This document shows, one piece after another, positions 7,319-18,000 of a DNA stretch of 64,000 bases (positions are counted from its first letter, which is position 1; each line of letters starts with the position of its first letter). The notes below the pieces were generated by a model. The model was not told the DNA's origin, made no database searches, and was given only the letters and a program-made list of their open reading frames with translations. The DNA lies in contig NZ_JARGDO010000004.1 in NCBI RefSeq assembly GCF_029211185.1, positions 186,001 to 250,000 of the forward strand, in the 5' to 3' direction. The translations under genes were made by a program, and so were the position numbers. Source of the stretch: Tessaracoccus caeni. GTDB taxonomy: Bacteria; Actinomycetota; Actinomycetes; Propionibacteriales; Propionibacteriaceae.

Positions 7319-7935
7319 TCCGCGTCGGGCTCTGCGACGACGAGCCGTTGGTGCGGCGCGAGCTGACGACGGTGCTCAACCGCTCGGCGTCGTTGGAAGT
7401 CGTCACGGTGAAGGCGAGCGGCGCCGCCGTGCTGGCCTACGACGAGCCCGTCGACGTGTGGCTGATCGACGTGAACATGCCAGGCGGTATGTCCGGCATC
7501 GCGACGGCCGTATCCCTGACCAGGCGTGTGCCAGCCCCTCGCGTGCTGCTGATGACCGCCGCGATCACCGTCACCGAGGAGCAGGTTGAGGGCTCCGGGG
7601 CCTCGGGTTTCGTGTTCAAGGACGACCGGCCCGAGAGGCTTATTGCCGCCATCCACAGCGTCCACTTCGGCTATCACCTCACCTCGCCAGAGGTACGCGC
7701 CCACTACCACGGTGCCCCGCGTCGACATCCGGTCCAGCCGGCACCGGAGTTCAGCGAACAGCAGCTGAGGCTGATCCCGTTGGTGATGTCGGGAGCCTCC
7801 TACGCCGAGCTGGCGGAGGAGGTTGGAGTGTCCGAGGTGACGGTGAAGCGCTACGTGGCAGACCTGATGCGCCGGGTCGACGTGACGTCGCGGCCGAGAC
7901 TGATGGCCCGGCTCGCGGAGTTCGGCTTCCACTGA
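7285..7935 (+). CDS. NarL/LuxR-type response regulator
   Basis: A 216-residue response regulator. The receiver domain has the acidic pair DDE (18-20), the phospho-acceptor Asp 62 in LIDVNMPGG and Lys 112 in FVFKDD. The C-terminal LuxR helix-turn-helix runs about 150-210 with YAELAEEVGVSEVTVKRYV. ATG at 7285 has GGAGA 9 bases upstream. A GTG at 7315 sits in a GTGA overlap with the kinase stop and would remove ten residues, so either start is possible. With the kinase it should control genes near the locus, most likely the divergent peptide/ABC operon. Confidence 0.88.
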   Translation: MRSQVPDPGAVIRVGLCDDEPLVRRELTTVLNRSASLEVVTVKASGAAVLAYDEPVDVWLIDVNMPGGMSGIATAVSLTRRVPAPRVLLMTAAITVTEEQVEGSGASGFVFKDDRPERLIAAIHSVHFGYHLTSPEVRAHYHGAPRRHPVQPAPEFSEQQLRLIPLVMSGASYAELAEEVGVSEVTVKRYVADLMRRVDVTSRPRLMARLAEFGFH

Positions 7936-7942
7936 CCACGGT

Positions 7943-8101
7943 CTTTGAGGTGCGGGGCGCAGCGGAGCCTCGACAATCAAGGCCAGCGCGGAGCACTGAT
8001 GACGCTCTTTGGGGTGCGGAGCGCAGCGGAGCCTCGACAATCCGTAGCGGCGAAGCACCACAATCACGCTCTTTGAGGTGCGGAGCGCAGCGGAGCCTCG
8101 A
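7943..8101. repeat. Three direct copies of a 36-bp intergenic repeat
   Basis: Copies of the unit beginning CTTTGAGGTGCGGAGCGCAG and ending GGAGCCTCGACAATC lie at about 7943-7978, 8007-8042 and 8070-8101, separated by unrelated 26-30 bp. The third copy lacks the last few bases. Related sequence in the opposite orientation occurs at 8187-8367, so the two sets flank the terminator at 8128-8160. Confidence 0.75.
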
Positions 8102-8127
8102 AAAGACCCGGCTGGCGCCCGAATAAC

Positions 8128-8160
8128 AGACCCAGCCACGGAAGCTGCGTGGCTGGGTCT
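8128..8160. terminator. Bidirectional hairpin terminator between response regulator and katG
   Basis: AGACCCAGCCACG (8128-8140) pairs perfectly with 8148-8160 around the loop GAAGCTG. The two flanking genes converge here, so it can serve both. The U-tract is poor. Confidence 0.6.
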
Positions 8161-8186
8161 CGTCGTCAGGGCGCGGTGGCTCTTTT

Positions 8187-8367
8187 CGAGGCTCGGCCGC
8201 GAACGGCCTCGCGCCTCAAAGAGCGTGATTGTGGTGCTTCGCGCCCTCTTGATTGTCGAGGCTCGGCCGCGAACGGCCTCGCGCCTCAAAGAGCGTGATT
8301 GTGGTGCTTCGCGCCCTCTTGATTGTCGAGGCTCGGCCGTGAACGGCCTCTCACCTCAAAGAGCGTT
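8187..8367. repeat. 70-bp tandem repeat, about 2.6 copies
   Basis: Identical 70-bp units begin at 8187 and 8257 with CGAGGCTCGGCCGCGAACGG. A third, partial and slightly diverged unit runs from 8327 to just before the katG stop codon. The first about 45 bases of each unit resemble the reverse complement of the 36-bp repeats at 7943-8101. The fill between genes is therefore a large imperfect inverted array. It contains no gene. Confidence 0.8.
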
Positions 8368-8369
8368 GA

Positions 8370-10580
<2,211 letters not shown>

Positions 10581-10666
10581 AGCCGGTGTCTCCCTTTCAG
10601 GTTGGTGTTATGGAGAGGAATGTGGGCACGCTCGCGCCGGCGCGGGCAGCGCCGGGGTGCGTGTGG

Positions 10667-11119
10667 TTACTCGGTGGTGGCCGTCGCGTCGCAGCTCTGG
10701 CAGATGCCGCGGAAGGTGACCGACGCCTCCAGGATGCGCATGCCGTGAGCGTTACTGGGCGTGAGGCAGGGGGCCAAGCCCTCCGCGCAATCGACGTCCT
10801 CGATCCGACGGCAGACCACGCACTGGATGTGGTGATGATTGTCCCTGCGCGCCACCTCGTAGCGCGCGCTGGCGGAGTCGTGCAGATCGACGCGGCTGAG
10901 GATGCCGCACTCGCTCAGGTCTTGGACGATGTTGTGCACTGATTGCAGCGTTAACGACGGAAGCTCCGTGGCCAGTGCGGAATGCACCTCCGACGCCGAG
11001 CCGTGCGGGTGGGTGCTCAGGTAGGAGATCGTCGCCACTCGTCCCGCCGTCACCCGGAGGCCGCGACCCTGCAGGAGAGCGGCGCAGTCCTCTCGGGAGG
11101 GGGTGTGGGAGACGGTCAT
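10667..11119 (-). CDS. furA: FurA-type peroxide/iron-responsive repressor
   Basis: A 150-residue Fur-family regulator. The winged helix lies in about the first 85 residues (LRVTAGRVATISYLSTH, LTLQSVHNIVQDL). The metal-binding C-terminal domain has HHHIQCVVCRRIEDVDC and a second pair CQSC near the end, the usual structural zinc cysteines. The ATG at 11119 is preferred over a GTG at 11128 because a -10 box TAAGGT lies exactly 7 bases before it, which implies a leaderless message. Its gene is followed by katG, so it most likely represses itself and katG and releases on peroxide. Confidence 0.93.
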   Translation of the reverse strand: MTVSHTPSREDCAALLQGRGLRVTAGRVATISYLSTHPHGSASEVHSALATELPSLTLQSVHNIVQDLSECGILSRVDLHDSASARYEVARRDNHHHIQCVVCRRIEDVDCAEGLAPCLTPSNAHGMRILEASVTFRGICQSCDATATTE

Positions 11120-11126
11120 GACAGCC

Positions 11127-11155
11127 ACCTTAGCCCTTATTTTGAATCCTTCAAA
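11127..11155 (-). promoter_or_regulatory. furA promoter with overlapping palindromic operator
   Basis: Read on the minus strand, TTGAAG (11154-11149) is followed by a 16-base spacer and then TAAGGT (11132-11127), with the ATG 7 bases further on. The -35 box is inside the perfect palindrome TTTGAATCCTTCAAA (11141-11155), which covers -35 and spacer. This is a typical place for a Fur-family autoregulatory site. Confidence 0.65.
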
Positions 11156-11241
11156 TGAACTGAGGATGCCCTAATCAGAGTTGACTTCGGGGGCGGATCT
11201 TGCAGCCTCCGTGGTGTGCCGATGTGCCCGGTGCTTGCCTG

Positions 11242-11283
11242 GCTGCCTGCTACGCGACCAAAGTCGGTGGCATAGCAGGCAGC
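11242..11283. terminator. Hairpin behind the DUF1963 immunity gene
   Basis: Arms of 18 bp (11242-11259 and 11266-11283) pair with two mismatches around the loop AAAGTC. It starts about 10 bases after the stop of the minus-strand gene at 11294. The bases around the loop (ACC-AAAGTC-GGTGG) match those of the hairpin at 1232-1271, but the stem sequence is different. Confidence 0.6.
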
Positions 11284-11293
11284 GAGGTGGGTT

Positions 11294-12454
11294 TCAGTCG
11301 GTTCGGATGACACACCACACCCGGTCGAAGTGATGCGCCGCGAGGTCGGAGTGGCGGATCCAGACCTGCAGATGACCGCAGTCGCCGAACCAGTCCTCCA
11401 AATGCCTAACCCCTGCGATGTCGAAGAGCAAGAAGTACTCATCATCGGCCGAGGTCAGCGGTAGAGCGGCGGTGAGTACTTCTTCCAGTTCCTCGTTCCA
11501 AGGATGATGCCCGAACCCGCCGATCCGTGATGTTGGGAACTCTGGTTGGTGGTGGGACTCCCAGACGGTGGGTCGTCGGTCGGTCTTGATCTTGCCTTGG
11601 TTGAACGGGGAACGCAGCGTGTCCTCGATGTGGATCGCCGCCCGCTCGTAGCGTTCCCATGCGTCTGCATCGCCGCTGAATAGGATCGCCGACGGAACGG
11701 ACTTTGCCGGGGTTACCTTCATGGCTCGGGGCTTGCGGTAGCTGCCCTGGTCCATCGGGGGCCGTTGTAGTAGTCGAGTGGGGTTCTGGACCCACCGCAC
11801 GCACCACCCCGGCTTCTCGGCGGTGTCCCAGCCGCTGGTCTCCAGATCATGGAACACCTGCAGGACGCCACTCTTGGGAAAGCCCAGGGTGTGAAGCAGC
11901 TGCAGAACCCCGCCATCGCGCAGGTCAAGCTCTTCGAGCATCGTGGACGTTACTTCGGAAGGTGGCCATAGGAATCCGAGGTCGATCTGGATAATGTGGG
12001 CGTGAGGGAAACCGTCATCTGCGGTGGGCCATTCCTGGTCGTCCTCGGCGGCCGGACGCCCGGTGAACCAGCTGAGATCGTCAGGCTCTTCTTCGTCGAA
12101 CAGGGCGCGGTCCTTGATCGAGCCTTTCACCTCCACTAGCGCGAGGCTGGGGCGGATTGGCATCTCTTTGGCAGTGAGAGCCACCAATGGATGCGCCCGG
12201 AACTCATCAGCGTCTGTAAGCCGTGGGCTGGTTTCCGGCAGTACTCGTGGCCTTAGCCAGTCTTTCAGGTCGACGTCCTTGGTGGTGTCGAGTACCTGTA
12301 GCAACTCGCCCAGGGCTTGTGGATCGCGCATCGCTTCCTTAACGAGCGCCTCCGAGTCGTCGACGAGCTTGTTCGCGCGCCGCACACTCATCAGAAGGGA
12401 TCGCGTCGCGATCTCCTCATGCGCCGCTAGGATCCTCTTCACAAGCTCCATCAT
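11294..12454 (-). CDS. DUF1963 (YwqG-like) protein, likely immunity protein
   Basis: A 386-residue cytoplasmic protein. Its C-terminal half matches the DUF1963/YwqG fold: SRIGGFGHHPW, then YFLLFDIAG, and the ending FGDCGHLQVWIRHSDLAAHH. An earlier segment, GVLQVFHDLETSGW, is also typical. Proteins of this family are recurrent immunity partners of polymorphic toxins. The ATG at 12454 overlaps the upstream toxin stop in TGATG and has GGAG five bases before it, so it is translated together with the toxin. The first about 110 residues are helical and unfamiliar. Immunity function is inferred from the toxin neighbour and family precedent. Confidence 0.75.
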   Translation of the reverse strand: MMELVKRILAAHEEIATRSLLMSVRRANKLVDDSEALVKEAMRDPQALGELLQVLDTTKDVDLKDWLRPRVLPETSPRLTDADEFRAHPLVALTAKEMPIRPSLALVEVKGSIKDRALFDEEEPDDLSWFTGRPAAEDDQEWPTADDGFPHAHIIQIDLGFLWPPSEVTSTMLEELDLRDGGVLQLLHTLGFPKSGVLQVFHDLETSGWDTAEKPGWCVRWVQNPTRLLQRPPMDQGSYRKPRAMKVTPAKSVPSAILFSGDADAWERYERAAIHIEDTLRSPFNQGKIKTDRRPTVWESHHQPEFPTSRIGGFGHHPWNEELEEVLTAALPLTSADDEYFLLFDIAGVRHLEDWFGDCGHLQVWIRHSDLAAHHFDRVWCVIRTD

Positions 12455-13677
12455 CACAACTCCACCCCGCACCTCTCGAGCACCTTGATCCCGGCCCTGT
12501 GCATCTCCGCAAAATCACCGTATCCGTCGATCGTCTCTCGCAGGGTCTTTCCTGGGCTGGGTCTCAGATCGGGGATAACAGTGCTCTTCCGCCCCATGAT
12601 GGAATTCACGCATTTCCTGTGGATATCTTTGTGTAGGCGGACAAGATTGTTGGGATTGTGAATGTACTGCTTGCCGAAATTGCCCTTGTTTTTCGCCACA
12701 ACCTTGCCCACATGCTTTTGCTCAACGATGTGATGCCATTCGTGATCCTTTTTTGGGGTTCCCTGTGCTTTCTTGAACTTGTCGAAGGAGTCAAACCCGT
12801 TCTTCGAGGGATTGCTGCCCGGCTTGATTTTCGTCACACCATCTGCGAGTTTGTGGCTGACTTGCGTGATGGCGCCCTGTGACTGTACCTTTCCGCCCAC
12901 CGACAAGACTTGCTTTTTCAGTTCGTGCTGAACGAGTTTCTCTGCGGCCTTCTTCGTTGTTGCTCTGACTACTATCGGAAGGATTGCGCGAGCGCCAACT
13001 ACGATGACGGGCACGAACCAGAACGGGTCGGCAACGACTGGGTAAGTTGCCCCCCAATGGTCGACTTCCTGAATGAGTTTGTCGCCGTCTAGCACGAAGC
13101 GTGTGGGGACGTCTGTCCCGGTGGCATCGACCGCCCATGGCGCAGCAATCACGCTCAGCACCAACTGGTCAGCATTGAGCACAACTGCGGATCCGTCTGG
13201 AAGCAAGTCAATCTGAGCGCCCTCAGGTAAATCCAGCGGAAAGACGTATTCGCTCGGCGCGGCGGCAGACTCGATGGTGATCAAGGTCTGCACGGCGCTC
13301 TCGATTTCAGGCTCGGAAATCTCCACCAGTGCGACTACCAACGAGGTGTCCGGTGCGATATCCTCGTAAACCGCAGCACCCTCGTCTGTCAGTGAAGCCG
13401 TCACGTCTCGCCCAGGTAGGCCAATGCCAATTGATTCGGAATCGCCCGGGGTTGGCATGTCAAGCACTGCGCCTGAATCGGAGGGCACCGTGACGCCATC
13501 AACGGTCTCGTTGAGATCAATAGCCGTACCCGTTGCGATTACATCGCCCACGAGCGCCTCGATCGATTCCGGGGATGTCTCCTCAGGGTCGGCGTTCGCC
13601 ACTTGCGGGGTTAGGGATATTAATAGGGTGCTCGCGATTCCCGCGCTAACCCAACGTCGCCAGAGCCGATTTTTCAT
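12454..13677 (-). CDS. Secreted polymorphic toxin with HNH/Endo VII-type nuclease domain
   Basis: A 407-residue protein. A Sec signal peptide (MKNRLWRRWV plus hydrophobic stretch, cleavage after VANA, about residue 29) is followed by an acidic beta-rich region. Next is the segment ATYPVVADPFW (about 210-220), which recurs in actinobacterial secreted proteins, and then a Lys-rich linker. The C-terminal about 95 residues form a treble-clef nuclease: WHHIVEQ at 314-320, IHNPNNLVRLHKDIHRK at about 339-355. This resembles the AHH/WHH group of HNH/Endonuclease VII toxins. Start ATG at 13677 is preceded by AGGAGAGG. GC content is clearly lower than the surroundings, suggesting transfer. The partner at 11294-12454 is the probable immunity gene. 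Confidence 0.8.
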   Translation of the reverse strand: MKNRLWRRWVSAGIASTLLISLTPQVANADPEETSPESIEALVGDVIATGTAIDLNETVDGVTVPSDSGAVLDMPTPGDSESIGIGLPGRDVTASLTDEGAAVYEDIAPDTSLVVALVEISEPEIESAVQTLITIESAAAPSEYVFPLDLPEGAQIDLLPDGSAVVLNADQLVLSVIAAPWAVDATGTDVPTRFVLDGDKLIQEVDHWGATYPVVADPFWFVPVIVVGARAILPIVVRATTKKAAEKLVQHELKKQVLSVGGKVQSQGAITQVSHKLADGVTKIKPGSNPSKNGFDSFDKFKKAQGTPKKDHEWHHIVEQKHVGKVVAKNKGNFGKQYIHNPNNLVRLHKDIHRKCVNSIMGRKSTVIPDLRPSPGKTLRETIDGYGDFAEMHRAGIKVLERCGVEL

Positions 13678-14066
13678 CCGCTTCGTTGCCTCTCCTAGGT
13701 GTTCTGAGGAACAGTACACGTGTGTGGTTCTACGACTGAACAGTGATGCCACGATGTGAGACCGACCCGTGTGTAACTCTCTTTTTCTCGGTCCTCGCGG
13801 TCGGTGTTTGTCTGCTCGGCTATCATCAGAAACAGCACGCGCTGTTGACATTTATGGTCTTGGCGACCGTGGAGGCGGCGAGCTCGGTTGCGTCGGGGGC
13901 CGGCAACTCTGGCAGTTCCCGGATGATCAGGCGGGTGCGGAGGTCGCGGGTGTTCAGGTTGACCTCGTATCCCGGCCTTTCGATGATGCTACGGAGATGT
14001 GTGCGGATCATCAGCGACACGTGGTCGTAGCCGGGGACGACGTTCGAGACAGCCTTCCCGGCTGCT
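13678..14066. other. 389-bp gap: toxin promoter region and an unassigned reading frame
   Basis: No gene can be assigned with confidence. A minus-strand frame at 13826-14143 contains NLNTRDLRTRLIIRELPEL and ends KTINVNSACCF. It overlaps the 3' end of the glycosylase gene at 14067 in another frame. It could be the remnant of a mobile-element gene, but I cannot name a family. The first 70 bases (13678-13750) carry the toxin ribosome binding site and presumably its promoter. Confidence 0.3.
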
Positions 14067-15002
14067 CTACGAGCTTGGCGACATCCTCCATGGGGGCTGC
14101 CCCTGTTCACGTACTTTTTCCGTCGGTGAACTCCTTGACGCAAACCTAGCTTCTTCTCCTATTACGGGCTCTCCCTGGCAAGTGGGGCACCACCAGATCA
14201 TTCGCTCTTGGCCGGCGCCCGGGGCGGTGGCGCTGGTTGCGCCGCCAAGGGTGTCAGCCTGGATGGTGGCGCCGCAGCGACGGCAGGGCTGGTGCTTGCG
14301 GCCGAAGACGAACGTGGTCTGGCCTTTTCGATGATCGCCGGTGAAGGTGCGCACGGGGCTGGTGAGGTTGCCGCGCATGAGCTTGGCGGCGAGGTCGACG
14401 ATGGTGGGCACGTCGGTCTGCGTGACAGGGGTGGCCGGGTGGATGCCGCGGAGGAAGCACACCTCGGCGCGATACTCGTTGCCGATGCCGGCCAGGTTGC
14501 GTTGATCGAGCAGCGCCTCGCCGATGGAGCGGGGATCGGCGGTGACGCGGCGGACGGCCTCGTCACGGCCGGTGGGAAGCCAGCGGCCGGGGGTGTGCCA
14601 GTCCTCGGCCAGGAGATCGGGGCCGAGGTAGCCCACGTGCTGTTCGAAGTCTTTGGTCGGCCATAGCTCGACGAGGCCGAGATCGTGGCCGACCAGCTCG
14701 ACGTCGCCAGAGACGCGCACCACGATGCGCGCGGTGTGCGCGGGCAGCGACCAGCGGGTGCCCACCGGGTGAACCCGCCAGGTGCCCTCCATGCGCAGGT
14801 GCGTGTGCAGAATGCGGGAGCTGTTGGCGTCGTCGATCTGCCAGAACAGGTGCTTGCCGTGCGGCCACACGCGCGTGATGGTGCCGCCGTCGAGGCTGGC
14901 GGTGGCCAGCTGCGGGACGCGGAACTGGGAACTCTCGACGGTGCGGCCCTCCAGCGATTGCAGCCGCTGGGACAGGCGCCAGACCGAGTCGCCCTCAGGC
15001 AC
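14067..15002 (-). CDS. nei2: Nei2-type DNA glycosylase/AP lyase with C-terminal extension
   Basis: A 311-residue Fpg/Nei-family base-excision repair enzyme. The catalytic MPEG start (Pro 2, Glu 3) is followed by the conserved Lys in WPHGKHLFWQI, the helix-two-turn-helix LLDQRNLAGIGNEYRAEVCF and a zinc finger PCRRCGA ... WWCPTCQ. The start is GTG and overlaps the lhr stop by 8 bp. Relatives usually end soon after the zinc finger, near 260-275 residues. Here about 35 further polar residues follow, running into the disturbed low-GC region at 13.7-14.1 kb, so the original stop may have been lost. Pairing with Lhr is common in actinobacteria and suggests a joint repair role. Confidence 0.9.
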   Translation of the reverse strand: MPEGDSVWRLSQRLQSLEGRTVESSQFRVPQLATASLDGGTITRVWPHGKHLFWQIDDANSSRILHTHLRMEGTWRVHPVGTRWSLPAHTARIVVRVSGDVELVGHDLGLVELWPTKDFEQHVGYLGPDLLAEDWHTPGRWLPTGRDEAVRRVTADPRSIGEALLDQRNLAGIGNEYRAEVCFLRGIHPATPVTQTDVPTIVDLAAKLMRGNLTSPVRTFTGDHRKGQTTFVFGRKHQPCRRCGATIQADTLGGATSATAPGAGQERMIWWCPTCQGEPVIGEEARFASRSSPTEKVREQGQPPWRMSPSS

Positions 15003-18000
15003 GGGACGCCTCGATCGAGATCCCCTTGGGTGTGATTCGGGCGCCCGCAGCGAGCATGGCCGCTTCGAGGCCGCTGGTGCCGGGACGTGCGCCGTCGATC
15101 TCCTCGATCCGCAGCCGCGACATGCGGCCCTCGGCGACGGCCTCCTTCAACGCGCGAGTCACCAGGGCGGCGCGATCCTCCCGGCCGCCGTCGTGCTGTT
15201 CTCCGAAGAGGGTGAGGACGCGGCCACCACGGGTGAGATGAGCCAGGCAGACCCCGTCGGCGAGGACGACGAGGGCCCCGGCCGAGCGCGACGGGCGTGC
15301 CGTGGGGTGCGTCGGCCAGGGCAGCACGCTGCCGTAGGGGTTGGCGGGATCGAGCGCGGCCAGTACCACGGGCGCGGGGTGGGCGGCGCCCGACGGCCAG
15401 TCGGTTTGGTCGGGGGAATCGGCGAACTCGCGCAGCCGGCCCACCGCCTCCTGGGTGCTGAATTGGGCGCCGCCCAGGCCTTCGACAAGGTAGCCGCGCA
15501 CCACCTTGCCCGCCGACTCCAACTGGGCCAGCAGCCGGTAAGCGGCGGCGAACCCGCCGGGCACGCCGTCGGTGGTGACGCCGCCACGGGTGATCACGCC
15601 GAAGCGCGCGAGCCACGACGAGGCCAGCGCGAGGGCGGCGTCGGCGGGGGTGGGCTGTGGGTCGCGGACGCGATACCAGCGCCCGCCGGCGGTAGGCGGG
15701 GCCCCGGCGGAGAGTTGGGCGCGGCCTAGCCTGGGCAGTCGTGCCCGGCGGCGGGGCGATGGGCGGGCGGCCTTGTGCGCGCCCCGCGTGGCGCCGCCCA
15801 CCCGGGCCCGGATCGGGGCCATCGAGCTGGGAGCGATCGTGGATTCTTCGGCGGCGCGCCACCACTCCTCGACGGCGGCCGGCTGCTCCCCGCTGGGTGC
15901 CGGATCGGCCCGGGTGGCGAGCCACGATGCGTAGGTGCCGTCGCCGTCGGCCAGGGCGGCGGCCACGTCGAGGGAGCGCTCGCTGGGCGGCTCGGTGAGT
16001 GGTGGGATCAGATCGATGTCGTCGGCGGGAACGATCGCCACAAGGGGATCGTTGGGTCCAGCCGAACCCCGCACCCGGATGACCGTCTCGCCCTCGGCCA
16101 GCAGTGCGTCGAGGTGCGCGGGCGAGTAGTGCCGGAGCCGCGCGGGAAGGATGTGGGTCTCCCACGCCGACGCCGGCAGCGCCGCGCCGGCCAGGCCCTG
16201 GAGGGCGAGCAGCACCTCGTCGGGGCTGGACTCCGGCCGGTCGGCCACTTGGTGCGCGTCGGCGAGGAAGCGGGCATACCCCGTCGCCGACGCCGGCTGC
16301 AGCTGGGCTCGCGCCCGGGCCAGCGAGCGCGAACGGAGGCGTCGCAGCACCTCGGGATCGACGAACTCCTGCTCGGTGTTGCCCGGGGTGAAGCGTCCGG
16401 CCGTGAGCCGGCGCGCCGCCACCTCGCGCTCCAGCACGAGCCCGACGGTGGCCACACCCAGCCCGAAGGCCTCGGCCACGTCGGCGGCGGTGAACGGGCC
16501 GTGGGTGCGGGCGAAGCGTGCGATCAGCTGGGTGAGCGGGTCGCGGCCCTCCGTGGCGAGTGCTGCCGAATGGCCAGGCGGCACCGGGATGCCGAGCGCG
16601 TCGCGAAGGATGCCGAGGTCGGCGGAGGCAGCCAGGTGGGGTGCCCCAGCGAGCTGCACGACTGCCACCCGTGCGCCCAGGGAGGTGATGGCCGCGTCGA
16701 TGTCGATCTCTGCGGTGCGAGCGGGCAGGGCGTCGAGCGGAACGGGGCCGAGGAGGCGCGGCAGATCGGCCAGCGCTTCCGCGTTTCTGGCGCGTCGTTC
16801 GGGCGCGGTGTGCTGCAGCTCCGCCACCACCTCGTCGACCACGTCCGGGTCGAGAAGCTCGCGCAGGTCGAGGGTGCCGAGCGCGGCTGCCAGCAGTTCG
16901 GGGTCGAGCGAGAGCAGAGCGGCGCGACGCTCGGCGAGCGGGGTGTCGCCGCTGTACATGAACTCGCCGGGATAGCGGAACAGGAGCGTGGCCGCGAACG
17001 GGCTGGGCTGCTCGGTGATCACCTCGACCAGGCGCACGCCCCCGGAGCGCAGCCCCCGGGCCAGCTCGACGAGGCCGGGCACGTCGTAGACGTCCTGGGT
17101 GACCTCGCGCACCGTCTCCAGCACGATGGGGAAGCGCGGATGGTCGCGCGCCACCTCCAGCAACTGCGCCGCCCGCTGACGCTGCTGCCAGAGCGGCGCC
17201 CGCTTGCCGGGATTGGGCCGGGGGAGGAGGAGTGCCCGCGAGGCGCACTCGCGGAATCGGCCCGCGAACAGCGCGGTGCCGCCCACCTGCTCGGTGACGA
17301 TCTGCATCACCTCGTCGGGCTCGGGAACGAGCAGTTCCAGCAGGTGCTCCGTGGCCTCGGAGTCGGGAAGGCGCAGCACGATGCCGTCGTCGCCGGCCAC
17401 GGGCTGGGCGTCCAGGCCGGTCTCCCGGGACAGCGCCTCGCCGATCACCAGCGCCCATGCGGCCAGCACCCGGCGTCCGAGCGGGGAGTGGATGACGATC
17501 CGCCAATCGCCCAGCTCGTCGCGGAAGCGCTCGACCACGATGGTGGCCTCGTCGGGCACCAGCCCAGTGGCGGTGCGCTGCTCGGCGAGATAGCGGGCAA
17601 GGTTGTCGCGGGTGTATGCGTCGAGATAGGGCTTGTCGAGGCGCTCGGGCGCGCGGGCGGCTTCGCGCTGGAGCCTGCCGATCTGCCGGCCGAGCTCGGC
17701 CGGACGCCCCTCGTCGTCGCCGTGCCAGAAGGGCAGTCGCCCGGTGTTGCCGGGTGCCGGCGTCACGCGCACCTGGTCGCGCGTGATCTCCTCGATCCGC
17801 CACGACGACGCGCCCAGCGTGAACACGTCGCCGATCCTCGACTCGTAGACCATCTCCTCGTCCAGCTCGCCGACCCTGCGCGCGCCCTGCTCGTCGCCGG
17901 CGAGGAAGACGCCGAAGAGGCCGCGATCCGGGATGGTGCCGCCCGAGGTGGCCGCCAGCCGGAGCGCGCCCGGGCGTGGGTACAGCCGGTTGCCCTCGAG

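Noticed and set aside
13743-14030. Plus-strand frame of 95 codons with hydrophobic start
   Set aside because: A membrane-like stretch is visible, but there is no ribosome binding site and the frame is antisense to an equally open frame; neither can be supported.
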